NCBI RefSeq assembly: GCF_001866665.1 | Contig: NZ_MLYO01000020.1 | Coordinates: 1-64,000, forward strand | Length of the DNA stretch: 64,000 nucleotides | Source: Streptomyces monashensis | GTDB lineage: Bacteria > Actinomycetota > Actinomycetes > Streptomycetales > Streptomycetaceae | Direction of reading: 5' to 3' | In this document: in pieces, positions 55,901-63,798 of the stretch | Position numbering within the stretch: position 1 is the first letter of the stretch | How the letters are laid out: each line of letters opens with the position of its first letter | Notes under the pieces: generated by a model | What the model was told of the DNA's origin: nothing | The model's database searches: none | Seen by the model: only the letters and a program-made list of their open reading frames with translations | Made by a program: the position numbers and the translations under genes

Positions 55901-56822
55901 GCACGCCGAGCGGCTGCGGGCGGACGCCGAGCGGCTCCGGGCGGAGGCGGCGGAGGAGGCGGAGCGGCTCGTCAACTCCGCGCGCGAGGAGGCCGACCGG
56001 ACGCTGGACGAGGCCCGCAAGGAGGCCAACAAGCGGCGCTCGGAGGCCGCCGAGCAGGTCGACACGCTCATCACGGAGACCACGGCCGAGGCCGACAAGC
56101 TGCTCACGGAGGCGCAGCAGCAGGCGCTGAAGACGACCGCGGACGCCGAGTCGCAGGCCGACACGATGGTGGGCGCGGCCCGCAGCGAGGCCGAGCGGAT
56201 CGTCGCCGAGTCGACCGTCGAGGGCAACTCCCTGGTGGAGAAGGCCCGTACGGACGCGGACGAGCTGCTGGTCGGTGCCCGCCGCGACGCGACCGCCATA
56301 AGGGAGCGGGCGGAGGAGCTGCGCGACCGCGTCACGACCGAGATCGAGGAGCTGCACGAGCGGGCCCGCCGCGAGGCCGCCGAGACGATGAAGTCCACCG
56401 GCGACCGCTGCGACGCGCTCATCAAGGCCGCCGAGGAGCAGCTGGCCAAGGCGGAGGCGAAGGCCAAGGAGATGGTGTCCGATGCCAACTCCGAGGCGGG
56501 CAAGGTGCGTATCGCCGCCGTCAAGAAGGCGGAGGGGCTGCTCAAGGAGGCCGAGCAGAAGAAGGCCAGGCTCGTCAAGGAGGCCGAGGAGCTGAAGGCC
56601 GAGGCGATCCGGGAGGCCCGGCGCACGGTCGAGGAGGGCAAGCGCGAGCTGGAGATCCTGGTGCGCCGGCGCGAGGACATCAACGCCGAGATCTCCCGGG
56701 TCCAGGACGTCCTGGAGGCGCTGGAGTCCTTCGAGGCGCCGACGGCCGGCAAGGACGGCGGGGTCAAGGCGGGCGCCTCGGTCGGTGCCCCACGATCGGG
56801 TGGCAAATCGTCAGACGGGTAG
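52908..56822 (+). CDS. scy: Scy, coiled-coil tip-growth organiser
   Basis: 1304 aa, almost wholly coiled coil and very rich in Ala, Glu and Arg. The N-terminal heptad segment (about 15-65, RFEAEMKRLRTEREKAIQHAEDLGYQVEVLRAKLHEARRTL) is followed by hundreds of AEAERLRxEA-type units; the family has a 51-residue hendecad/heptad repeat. Scy assembles with DivIVA and FilP at hyphal tips and marks new polarity centres. GTG 52908. It lies upstream of filP as in S. coelicolor (SCO5397-SCO5396). The older label cellulose-binding protein is misleading. Confidence 0.95.
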   Translation: MRGYESQEREPAADVDHLSRFEAEMKRLRTEREKAIQHAEDLGYQVEVLRAKLHEARRTLMTRPAFDGGDIGYQAEQLLRNAQMQADQLRQEAERMAAEARAQTQRILQEHAEQAARLQAELHQEAVTRRQQLDQELAERRSTVESHVNENVAWAEQLRARTEQQARRLLDESRAEADQALAAARAEAERLTDEARQRLTNDAEAARAEAEQILRRARTDAERLLNAASTQAQEATDHAEQLRSSTATESDAARRQSAELSRAAEERMAAAEEALRKAQAEAEKLVTEAEQSAAKTLSSAEAANETRTRTAKEQVARLVEEATKEAEATRSEAEQLVADARAEAEKIVTEAAEKARTITAEESATQLSKAAKTAEDVLDKASEEAKRTTRAATEEAERIRTEAEAEADRLRAEAHDIAEQLKGAAKDDTKEYRAKTVELQEEARRLRGEAEQLRADAVAEGESIRAEARREAVTQIEEGAKSAEELLAKARVDADELRKSATADSEKVRTEAIERATSLRRQADETLERSRAEAERLRAEAEEQVETVRTDAESAARELREETERAIEARRAEAAEELTRLQTEAQERLDSAEQALGEAREEATRIRREAAEEAERLRTEAAERIRTLRQQAEDEAERLRDEAAADASASRAEGESVAVRLRSEAAAEAERLRTEAQESADRVRTEAQAAAERLGTEASETLAAAQEEAARRRREAEETLGSAREEADQERLRAREQSEELLASARKRVEEAQAEAVRLVEEAERRATEMVSAAEQHAQQVRDSVAGLHEQAQEEITGLRSAAEHAAERTRQEAEQEADRVRADAYAERERAGEDAARIRREVGEETEAAKALAERTVAEAIAEAERLRADAGEYSQRVRTEASDALAEADQSAARTRADAREDANRIRSDAATQADTLITEARSEAERLTTETAAEADRVRTEALTEAERLQSETVAEADRVRAEALAGAEQLIGEATGDAERLRAEAAETVGSAQQHAERLRADAERLRAEAAEEAERLVNSAREEADRTLDEARKEANKRRSEAAEQVDTLITETTAEADKLLTEAQQQALKTTADAESQADTMVGAARSEAERIVAESTVEGNSLVEKARTDADELLVGARRDATAIRERAEELRDRVTTEIEELHERARREAAETMKSTGDRCDALIKAAEEQLAKAEAKAKEMVSDANSEAGKVRIAAVKKAEGLLKEAEQKKARLVKEAEELKAEAIREARRTVEEGKRELEILVRRREDINAEISRVQDVLEALESFEAPTAGKDGGVKAGASVGAPRSGGKSSDG

Positions 56823-56936
56823 CGTGTCGGGGACGTTCCGGTGTCTTCTGGGGGCTTTGCCCGGGTCGTTGGCAAGCTTTCCGGCCGTCAGCCACCCAAA
56901 AGGGGTCTCATTCTCCAGATCAAACACGTATCCGCG

Positions 56937-56965
56937 TGATGACACACCGCTTCGGCCCCTAGGAT
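56937..56965 (+). promoter_or_regulatory. Candidate filP promoter
   Basis: -10 TAGGAT (56960-56965), with TGATGA (56937-56942) 17 bases upstream as a weak -35, about 40 bases before the filP ATG. This suggests filP can be transcribed apart from scy. Confidence 0.45.
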
Positions 56966-57005
56966 TCCACCTATCACCTCACCGGTCTCATTCGACAGGA
57001 ACCCC

Positions 57006-57941
57006 ATGAGCGACACTTCCCCCTACGGCTTCGAGCTTGTGCGGCGTGGGTACGACCGCGCTCAGGTGGACGAACGTATCTCCAAGCTCGTCTCCGACCG
57101 TGACAGCGCTCTCGCCCGGATCACCGCCCTGGAGAAGCGCATCGAGGAGCTCCACCTCGAAACGCAGAACGCCCAGGCCCAGGTCACCGACGCCGAGCCG
57201 TCGTACGCGGGTCTCGGCGCGCGGGTCGAGAAGATCCTGCGCCTGGCCGAGGAAGAGGCCAAGGAGCTGCGTGAGGAGGCCCGGCGGGCGGCCGAACAGC
57301 ACCGTGACCTCGCCGAGTCGGCGGCCCAGCAGGTCCGCAACGACGCCGAGTCCTACGCCGCCGAGCGCAAGGCCAAGGCCGAGGACGAGGGCGTCCGGAT
57401 CGTCGAGAAGGCCAAGGGCGACGCGGCCCAGCTGCGCACGGAGGCGCAGAAGGACGCGCAGTCCAAGCGCGAGGAGGCGGACGCCCTCTTCGAGGAGACC
57501 CGCGCCAAGGCCGCGCAGGCCGCCGCCGACTTCGAGACGAACCTCGCCAAGCGCCGCGAGCAGTCCGAGCGCGACCTCGCCTCGCGTCAGCAGAAGGCCG
57601 AGAAGCGGCTGGCGGAGATCGAGCACCGCGCCGAGCAGCTGCGCCTGGAGGCGGAGAAGCTGCGCACGGACGCCGAGCGCCGCGCCCGCCAGACGGTGGA
57701 GACGGCCCAGCGCCAGGCCGAGGACATCGTGGCCGACGCCAACGCCAAGGCGGACCGGATCCGGTCGGAATCCGAGCGCGAGCTGGCGGCCCTCACCAAC
57801 CGCCGCGACAGCATCAACGCCCAGCTGACCAACGTCCGCGAGATGCTGGCCACGCTGACCGGCGCCGCAGTCGCTGCCGCGGGTGCGCCGGGTGAGGACG
57901 AGCCCATCTCCCGTGGGGTGCCGGCGCAGCAGACGCGCTGA
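57006..57941 (+). CDS. filP: FilP, filament-forming coiled-coil protein
   Basis: 311 aa. N-terminus SDTSPYGFELVRRGYDRAQVDERISKLVSDRDSALARI, then an Ala/Glu-rich rod of hendecad/heptad repeats (about 70-275) and a short tail. FilP forms cytoskeletal networks at growing tips and interacts with DivIVA and Scy. Clear family relation to Scy, probably by ancient duplication. Confidence 0.96.
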   Translation: MSDTSPYGFELVRRGYDRAQVDERISKLVSDRDSALARITALEKRIEELHLETQNAQAQVTDAEPSYAGLGARVEKILRLAEEEAKELREEARRAAEQHRDLAESAAQQVRNDAESYAAERKAKAEDEGVRIVEKAKGDAAQLRTEAQKDAQSKREEADALFEETRAKAAQAAADFETNLAKRREQSERDLASRQQKAEKRLAEIEHRAEQLRLEAEKLRTDAERRARQTVETAQRQAEDIVADANAKADRIRSESERELAALTNRRDSINAQLTNVREMLATLTGAAVAAAGAPGEDEPISRGVPAQQTR

Positions 57942-57955
57942 ACCGACAGGTCGTA

Positions 57956-57996
57956 GGGGAACTGCGGGCCGGATGTGGCCGGTCGCGCAGTTCCCC
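57956..57996. repeat. GGGGAACTGCG hairpin, a dispersed Streptomyces intergenic element
   Basis: GGGGAACTGCG (57956-57966) pairs with CGCAGTTCCCC (57986-57996) and is followed by GCGCCCCTGAAGGG. From general knowledge, this GCGGGGAACTGCGC-type element recurs in intergenic regions of many Streptomyces genomes. Copy number cannot be checked here. Confidence 0.55.
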
Positions 57997-58019
57997 GCGC
58001 CCCTGAAGGGACGCGACCC

Positions 58020-58050
58020 AGCCCCCTGCCTTCGAGTGGCAGGGGGCTTT
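58020..58050 (+). terminator. filP terminator
   Basis: AGCCCCCTGCC (58020-58030), loop TTCGAGT, GGCAGGGGGCT (58038-58048) then TTCG. A perfect 11-bp stem about 80 bases past the filP stop, ahead of the ABC genes. Confidence 0.85.
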
Positions 58051-58071
58051 CGCTCGTCCTAGCGTGGCCGC

Positions 58072-59031
58072 ATGATCGAGCTGGCGGGGCTGACCAAGCG
58101 GTACGGCGAGAAGGTGGCGGTCGACCATCTCACCTTCCGGGTCAGACCGGGCATCGTGACCGGTTTCCTCGGGCCCAACGGGGCCGGGAAGTCCACCACC
58201 ATGCGGATGATCCTCGGGCTCGACCACCCCACCGCCGGGGACGTCCGGATCGACGGCAAGCACTACGACCAGCTGGCGGACCCGCTGACGTACATCGGGG
58301 CGCTGCTGGACGCCAAGGCCGTGCACGGCGGGCGCAGCGCGTACAACCATCTCCTCTGCCTCGCGCAGAGCAACGGCATTCCGAGGAGCCGGGTCGGCGA
58401 GGTGCTGGAGGCCGTCGGCCTGACCGCCGTGGCGCGCAAGAAGGCCAAGGGGTTCTCGTACGGGATGGGACAGCGGCTCGGGATCGCCGGGGCGCTGCTC
58501 GGCGATCCGCGGATCCTGATGTTCGACGAACCGGTCAACGGGCTCGACCCGGAGGGCATCCACTGGATCCGGAACCTGATGAAATCGCTCGCGGCGCAGG
58601 GCCGTACGGTCTTCGTCTCCTCGCACCTGATGAGCGAGATGGCGCTGACCGCCGATCATCTCGTCGTCATCGGGCAGGGACGGCTGCTCGCGGACACCTC
58701 CATGGCGGACTTCATCCGGCAGAACGCGCGCGCGTACGTCCGCATCCGTTCGCCCCAGCGCGAGCGGCTCCTCGACGTGCTGCACGAGGACGGGATCACC
58801 GTCGTCGAGGCGGGCGGGGACGCGCTGGAGGTGGACGGGGGCAAGGCCGAGCAGATCGGCGAGCTGGCGGCGCGGCACGGGATCGCGCTGCACGAACTGA
58901 GTACCCAGCAGGCGTCGCTGGAGGAGGCGTTCATGCGGCTGACGGCGGAGTCGGTGGAGTACCACGCGCAGGCCGGCCCGGAACCGGAATCCGCCCCGCG
59001 GGACTGGGGCGCCGGCTGGAAGGGGGTGTGA
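58072..59031 (+). CDS. ABC transporter ATPase 1 (exporter type)
   Basis: 319 aa. Walker A GPNGAGKST, signature FSYGMGQRLGIA, Walker B ILMFDEP and the switch SSHLMSEM. DrrA/NatA-like (ABCA-type) with a C-terminal extension (about 225-319). Partners the permease overlapping at its 3' end. Very similar to the ATPase at 59942. Confidence 0.93.
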   Translation: MIELAGLTKRYGEKVAVDHLTFRVRPGIVTGFLGPNGAGKSTTMRMILGLDHPTAGDVRIDGKHYDQLADPLTYIGALLDAKAVHGGRSAYNHLLCLAQSNGIPRSRVGEVLEAVGLTAVARKKAKGFSYGMGQRLGIAGALLGDPRILMFDEPVNGLDPEGIHWIRNLMKSLAAQGRTVFVSSHLMSEMALTADHLVVIGQGRLLADTSMADFIRQNARAYVRIRSPQRERLLDVLHEDGITVVEAGGDALEVDGGKAEQIGELAARHGIALHELSTQQASLEEAFMRLTAESVEYHAQAGPEPESAPRDWGAGWKGV

Positions 59032-59036
59032 GCGCC

Positions 59037-59810
59037 ATGGCGGCGGGTCAGGTCATCCGGTCCGAGTGGACGAAGATCCGGTCGGTGGCGTCGACGGTGT
59101 GGACGCTGTCGGTGGCCGTGGTCGTCACGATCGCGCTCGGGATGCTCATCTCGGCGTTGTCCCGCAGCCAGTTCGACTCGATGCCGGTCAGGGACCGGCT
59201 GTCGTTCGACCCGACCTTCGTGTCCTTCGCGGGCATGACCCTCGGCCAGCTCGCCATGATCGTGTTCGGGGTGCTGGTCGTGTCGAACGAGTACAGCACC
59301 GGCATGATCCTCGTCTCGCTGGCCGCCGTGCCGCGCCGCGCCGGCTTCCTGTTCGGCAAGGTCGCCGTGGCCACCGCGCTCGCGCTGGTCGTGGCGATGG
59401 CGACGAGCTTCGCCGCCTTCTTCCTCGGGCAGGCGGTGCTCGGGCCGTACCGGGCGCACCTCGGGGATCCCGGAGTGCTGCGCGCGGTGGTCGGCGGCGG
59501 GCTGTACATGACACTGATCGCGGTGTTCTCCATGGGGGTCGCGGCGATGCTGCGCTCGCCGATGCTCTCGCTCGGCATCCTGATGCCGTTCTTCTTCCTT
59601 ATCTCCACCATCCTCGGCAACGTCGACGCGACCAGGAAGATCGGCCGGTTCCTGCCGGACCAGGCGGGCAGCCGGATCATGCAGGTGGTGCCGAGACTCG
59701 GCGACGAGCGGCCGTACGGGCCCTGGGGCGGGCTCGGGATCATGGTGCTGTGGGTCCTCGCGGCGCTCGCGGGCGGGTACGTGCTGCTGAAGCGGCGGGA
59801 CGCGCGGTAG
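59037..59810 (+). CDS. ABC transporter permease 1
   Basis: 257 aa from ATG 59037 (GTG 59028, overlapping the ATPase stop, is the alternative). Starts with the amphipathic SEWTKIRSVASTVWTLSVAV and has six helices; GEEYSTG-like region is VSNEYSTGMI. ABC-2 type exporter subunit. The substrate is not evident. Confidence 0.9.
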   Translation: MAAGQVIRSEWTKIRSVASTVWTLSVAVVVTIALGMLISALSRSQFDSMPVRDRLSFDPTFVSFAGMTLGQLAMIVFGVLVVSNEYSTGMILVSLAAVPRRAGFLFGKVAVATALALVVAMATSFAAFFLGQAVLGPYRAHLGDPGVLRAVVGGGLYMTLIAVFSMGVAAMLRSPMLSLGILMPFFFLISTILGNVDATRKIGRFLPDQAGSRIMQVVPRLGDERPYGPWGGLGIMVLWVLAALAGGYVLLKRRDAR

Positions 59811-59941
59811 ACCGATCGTTCACGCTTCGTGATGCTCAGGCTTTACTTTCTTTTGGGCGGAACCGTCAGCCGCTCGATATCCTCCTAACCCTTACGGGGG
59901 CGTGCGCCCCGCTGTCCAGATCCTTTCGATGGGTGCGGAGC

Positions 59942-61192
59942 ATGATCGAGGCTGTCGGCCTGACCAAGCGCTACGGCGACAAGACCGCCGTGTACAACCT
60001 TTCCTTCCAGGTGCGACCGGGAACCGTGACCGGCTTCCTCGGGCCGAACGGCTCGGGCAAGTCGACGACGATGCGGATGATCCTCGGGCTGGACAACCCC
60101 ACGTCCGGCACCGTGACCATCGGCGGCTACCCGTACCGCAAGCTGCCCAACGCGCCCCGCCAGGTCGGCGCGCTGCTGGACGCCAAGGCGGTGCACGGCG
60201 GGCGGAGCGCGCGCAACCACCTGCTGAGCCTCGCCCAGCTGTCGGGCATCCCGGCCCGGCGCGTGGACGAGGTGCTCGGGGTCGTCGGCCTCCAGGACGT
60301 GGCCAAGAAGCGCTCCAAGGGGTTCTCGCTCGGCATGGGCCAGCGCCTGGGCATCGCCGCCGCGCTCCTCGGGGACCCGCAGGTGCTGCTGTTCGACGAG
60401 CCGGTCAACGGCCTCGACCCCGAGGGCATCCTCTGGGTCCGCAACCTGATGAAGGCGCTCGCGGCGGAGGGCCGTACGGTCTTCGTCTCCTCGCACCTGA
60501 TGAGCGAGATGGCGCTGACCGCCGACCACCTCATCGTCATCGGACGCGGCCAGCTGCTCTCCGACATGAGTGTGACGGACTTCATCTCGGCCAACTCCGC
60601 CGACTTCGCGCGCGTGCGCACCCCCGACACCGAGCCCCAGCTGCGCGAGAAGCTGACCTCCGCGCTCACCGAGGCCGGCGGCCACGTGCTGCCGGAGCAG
60701 GACGGCGCGCTGCGGGTGACCGGGCTGCCGCTGCCCCGGATCAGCGACCTCGCGCACGCGGCGGACGTCCGGCTGTGGGAGCTGTCCCCGCACCAGGCCT
60801 CGCTGGAGGAGGCGTACATGCGGATGACGCAGGGCGCCGTGGACTACCGCTCGACCGTCGACCAGAAGGCGGGCCTCCAGCAGCCGCTGCCGCCCGGCGC
60901 GCAGCCGCCCATGCCGGTGCCCGGCCAGGGCCAGGCCGGCTGGTACGCCCCGCCGCCGCCCCAGCAGGGCGGCCGGCCCGTCCCGGGCCAGGCCCCGGCC
61001 GCCGGCCCCTACGGCGCCCAGCCGGGCCCGTACGGCGCCCCGCAGGGCCACCCCGGCGCTCCGGGCGCCCCGAACCCGTACGCGCAGGGCCAGGCGCCTG
61101 CCATGCCCGCCGCGGCCCCGGCCCCGGCCGTCGCGCCTGCACCCGCACCCGCCGACCTGACCAAGACCCAGCCCGAGGACGACGCCCGATGA
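59942..61192 (+). CDS. ABC transporter ATPase 2, with Pro/Gly/Gln tail
   Basis: 416 aa. Same core as ATPase 1 (GPNGSGKST, FSLGMGQRLGIA, VLLFDEP; shared block DAKAVHGGRSARNHLL) plus a disordered tail of about 110 residues rich in Pro, Gly, Gln and Ala from residue 305 onward. Its stop overlaps permease 2 (ATGA). Likely a tandem duplicate of the first pair. Confidence 0.93.
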   Translation: MIEAVGLTKRYGDKTAVYNLSFQVRPGTVTGFLGPNGSGKSTTMRMILGLDNPTSGTVTIGGYPYRKLPNAPRQVGALLDAKAVHGGRSARNHLLSLAQLSGIPARRVDEVLGVVGLQDVAKKRSKGFSLGMGQRLGIAAALLGDPQVLLFDEPVNGLDPEGILWVRNLMKALAAEGRTVFVSSHLMSEMALTADHLIVIGRGQLLSDMSVTDFISANSADFARVRTPDTEPQLREKLTSALTEAGGHVLPEQDGALRVTGLPLPRISDLAHAADVRLWELSPHQASLEEAYMRMTQGAVDYRSTVDQKAGLQQPLPPGAQPPMPVPGQGQAGWYAPPPPQQGGRPVPGQAPAAGPYGAQPGPYGAPQGHPGAPGAPNPYAQGQAPAMPAAAPAPAVAPAPAPADLTKTQPEDDAR

Positions 61193-62070
61193 GCAACCAC
61201 CAGCCCCCGATGCCGCAGGCACCCGCGGCTGCCGCTCCCGACTGGCAGGCGGCGCCCGGCGGGCAGTACCCCGGTTACACCTCGCCGATCCCGGTCGTGC
61301 GCGCCCACCTCGGGCACGCGCTGGCCTCCGAGTGGACGAAGATCAAGTCCGTGCGCTCCACGATGTGGACGCTCGGCGTCTTCGTGCTGCTCGTCCTCGG
61401 CATCGGCCTGCTGGCCGGTGCGGTGGTCAGCAACTCCTCCTCGTCGATGGACGACCAGAGCCCGCTCCAGCTCGGCTTCTTCGGGCTGCTGCTCGGCAGC
61501 ATGTGCATCATGACCCTCGGGGTGCTGACCACGGCGTCCGAGTACGGCACGGGCATGATCCGGACGACGATGACGGCGTGCCCGAGCCGCAGCCGGGTGC
61601 TGGCCGCCAAGGCCATCGTGTTCTTCGTCCTCGCCTTCACGATCACCCTGGCCTGCGCCGCCTTCGTGGCGATGGTGCAGAACGCCATGGTCCAGGACAA
61701 CGGCGCACGGACGCCGACCGGCAGCGAGTGGTTCAAGGCGACCGTCGGCGTGAGCCTCTACGTCGCGCTGCTCGGCCTGCTCTCGCTGGTCATCGGCTCG
61801 ATCATCCGGCACTCGGCGGGCGCCATCACGATCATGATCGGCCTGCTGCTGGCGCCTTTGGTGATCGCCCTGTTCATGTTCGCCCAGTCGCTGCACAAGC
61901 TGCGCGAGTGGCTGCTGGAGTACTCGATCCCGAACCAGATGAGCGTGTTCTACTCCAACTCGCTGAGCACGACCGGCCCTTCCGGCTGGGAACCGCTGTG
62001 GATCATCCTGGGCGTGACGGTCGCGGCGTACGCCGGTGCCTTCGCGCTGCTGCGCAGCCGGGACGTGTGA
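61189..62070 (+). CDS. ABC transporter permease 2
   Basis: 293 aa. A Pro/Ala-rich soluble start (1-45) precedes the same SEWTKIKSVRSTMWTLGVFVLLVLG entry and ASEYGTGMIRTT motif as permease 1, then six helices. ABC-2 exporter subunit. Confidence 0.92.
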   Translation: MSNHQPPMPQAPAAAAPDWQAAPGGQYPGYTSPIPVVRAHLGHALASEWTKIKSVRSTMWTLGVFVLLVLGIGLLAGAVVSNSSSSMDDQSPLQLGFFGLLLGSMCIMTLGVLTTASEYGTGMIRTTMTACPSRSRVLAAKAIVFFVLAFTITLACAAFVAMVQNAMVQDNGARTPTGSEWFKATVGVSLYVALLGLLSLVIGSIIRHSAGAITIMIGLLLAPLVIALFMFAQSLHKLREWLLEYSIPNQMSVFYSNSLSTTGPSGWEPLWIILGVTVAAYAGAFALLRSRDV

Positions 62071-62095
62071 CGCCGAGGCCCACCGCCCCGGGCCC

Positions 62096-62428
62096 TCAGA
62101 ACTTCGGCGCGTTACGGGACCGCTGCACCCGCGTGGTGCGGCGGTCCTTCGCGTTCCAGCACGCCTTGTGCCAGTGCCGGCGGTCGTCCACGCCCGCGTG
62201 CTCGGGCCAGGCCACCACGTGCGGGACCCCGGAGGGGATCAGCTGGTCGCAGCCCGGGCAGCGGTAGGTCTTGCCCTCCGCGCTCGCCCCGGCGACATGG
62301 CGCACGCTCCACTCCTCGCCCTGCCAGTCCTCGGTCGACTGCCAGCCGCCGTACCGGCCGGTGCGGTCGTCCTCGGCGCTGCGGCCCGGCGATCCGGCTG
62401 CCTTCGGTCGGTTGCGACGCGGGGACAC
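62096..62428 (-). CDS. Small zinc-ribbon-like protein
   Basis: 110 aa from GTG 62428 (GAGGTG site). An N-terminal basic linker is followed by CPGCDQLIPSGVPHVVAW..DDRRHWHKACW, a CxxC...HxxxC pattern typical of small metal-binding or HNH-adjacent folds. Streptomyces relatives are often labelled ATP/GTP-binding protein, but no P-loop is present. Function unknown. Confidence 0.8.
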   Translation of the reverse strand: MSPRRNRPKAAGSPGRSAEDDRTGRYGGWQSTEDWQGEEWSVRHVAGASAEGKTYRCPGCDQLIPSGVPHVVAWPEHAGVDDRRHWHKACWNAKDRRTTRVQRSRNAPKF

Positions 62429-62650
62429 GGGACACCTCTCGGGGCTGTACGGGGAGCACGGGCTCCGTCCAGCGTACGCGCCGCCGAGCGGGGTACGCGA
62501 AGAGCGCCAACCCACACAAGTCCCCCTCCACGGCACGTCATTCTGAAGACAATCGGCAAATCCCTCCGCCAGGCCGTGTCCTGGGCACGTGTCGGACGGT
62601 TATGCCGGGTGGGGGAGCTCCGAGTCGGGGCCAAGGAAGCAGGAAACGCG

Positions 62651-63679
62651 ATGTACGTAGGAAGCTTTGTGCTGGGCGCCCAGTTCCCGGGGCAGGGTCC
62701 GGGAGAGGCCCTGCACCGGGCGGTCCGCTCGGCGGAGGTCGCCGAGGAGGCCGGGCTGGACGCGGTCTGGCTGGCCGAGCACCACTTCGTGCCGTACGGC
62801 ACGTGCCCGTCCGCGGTCACCCTGGCCGCGTATCTGCTCGGCCGCACCCACCGCATCCGGGTCGGTACGGCGGTCAGCGTACTGCCCACCGCGCACCCGG
62901 TGGCCCTCGGCGAGCAGGCCGCGCTGCTGCACCTGACGAGCGGCGGCCGGTTCACGCTGGGTGTGGGCCGCGGCGGCCCCTGGGTGGACCTGGAGGTGTT
63001 CGGCATGGGCCTCGACGCGTACGAACACGGATTCCCGGAGTCACTCGATCTGCTGCTGCGCTGGCTGCGCGAGCCGCGGGTGGCGGGCGAGAGCGAGCGG
63101 TTCACCTTCCGTGAGGTGGCCGTCGTACCGCGCCCCTCGGAGAGCCTCACGGAGACGCCCGGCCCCGAGGTCGTGGTCGCCTGCACCTCCCCGGCGAGCG
63201 TGCGGCTGGCCGCCGAGCGCGGGCTGCCGATGCTGCTCGGCATGCACGTCGGGGACGAGGAAAAGGCCGAGATGGTCGCCCTGTGGCGGCGCTGCGCCCG
63301 GGCGGCGGGCCGGCCCGCCGAGGAGATCACGGGGGCGGCCCATGTCTCCGCCGGGGTGTGCCAGCTCGCGGACCGGCGCACGGACGCGGCGGAGACCCTG
63401 CTGAAGGCGATGCCGGGCTGGCTGAAGCAGGGGCTGGAGGCGCATGTGACGGTCGACGGACGGCCGCGCCGGATGCGCGATCCGTACGCCTACACCGAAC
63501 TGCTCTGCGGCCTGCACCCGGTGGGCACCCCGCGGCTGGCCGCCGACCGGCTCGCGGCCACCTCCGAGCGCACGGGCATCTCCCGCTTCGCGCTCCTCGT
63601 CGAGGGCTCGGGCGATCTCGCCGCGACCGAGGAGAACCTGCGGCGACTGGGCGCCGAGGTGCTGCCTCAACTGCGTTGA
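62651..63679 (+). CDS. LLM-class flavin-dependent oxidoreductase
   Basis: 342 aa luciferase-like barrel: MYVGSFVLGAQFPGQGPGEALHRAVRSAEVAEEAGLDAVWLAEHHF, RIRVGTAVSVLPTAHPVALGEQAALL and GRFTLGVGRGGPW. Uses reduced flavin (FMN or F420) on an unknown substrate. ATG 62651 is preceded by GGAAA. Confidence 0.92.
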   Translation: MYVGSFVLGAQFPGQGPGEALHRAVRSAEVAEEAGLDAVWLAEHHFVPYGTCPSAVTLAAYLLGRTHRIRVGTAVSVLPTAHPVALGEQAALLHLTSGGRFTLGVGRGGPWVDLEVFGMGLDAYEHGFPESLDLLLRWLREPRVAGESERFTFREVAVVPRPSESLTETPGPEVVVACTSPASVRLAAERGLPMLLGMHVGDEEKAEMVALWRRCARAAGRPAEEITGAAHVSAGVCQLADRRTDAAETLLKAMPGWLKQGLEAHVTVDGRPRRMRDPYAYTELLCGLHPVGTPRLAADRLAATSERTGISRFALLVEGSGDLAATEENLRRLGAEVLPQLR

Positions 63680-63707
63680 CCCGGCGGGTCTTTCGCGCAA
63701 GCCACCT

Positions 63708-63728
63708 GGGGGGCTTGCCGCCCCAGTA
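63708..63728. terminator. Hairpin between convergent genes
   Basis: CTGGGG (63708-63713) pairs with CCCCAG (63723-63728); an overlapping alternative pairs GCAAGCC (63699-63705) with GGCTTGC (63714-63720). The two cannot form together. Confidence 0.55.
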
Positions 63729-63798
63729 GTGAAAGCACCTCCCGCGAGTGGAGCGGCAAGCAAGCGGCTCACTGCCGGTGTCGTGGCGGGGCTGCCCG

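Noticed and set aside
52665..56357. 1230-codon open frame on the minus strand opposite scy
   Set aside because: It is the antisense of an Ala/Glu/Arg-rich coiled coil; the GC-rich repeat lacks stops. The translated product is Leu/Gly/Arg repeats with no family resemblance, and Scy itself is unambiguous.
63707..63728. Rifamycin-associated element (GGGGCTTGC half) near the end of the window
   Set aside because: Only the left half resembles the element; the right half is CGCCCCAG, which makes a terminator-like hairpin, and the nearest genes are not rifamycin-related. None was found in front of the HelD-like gene.
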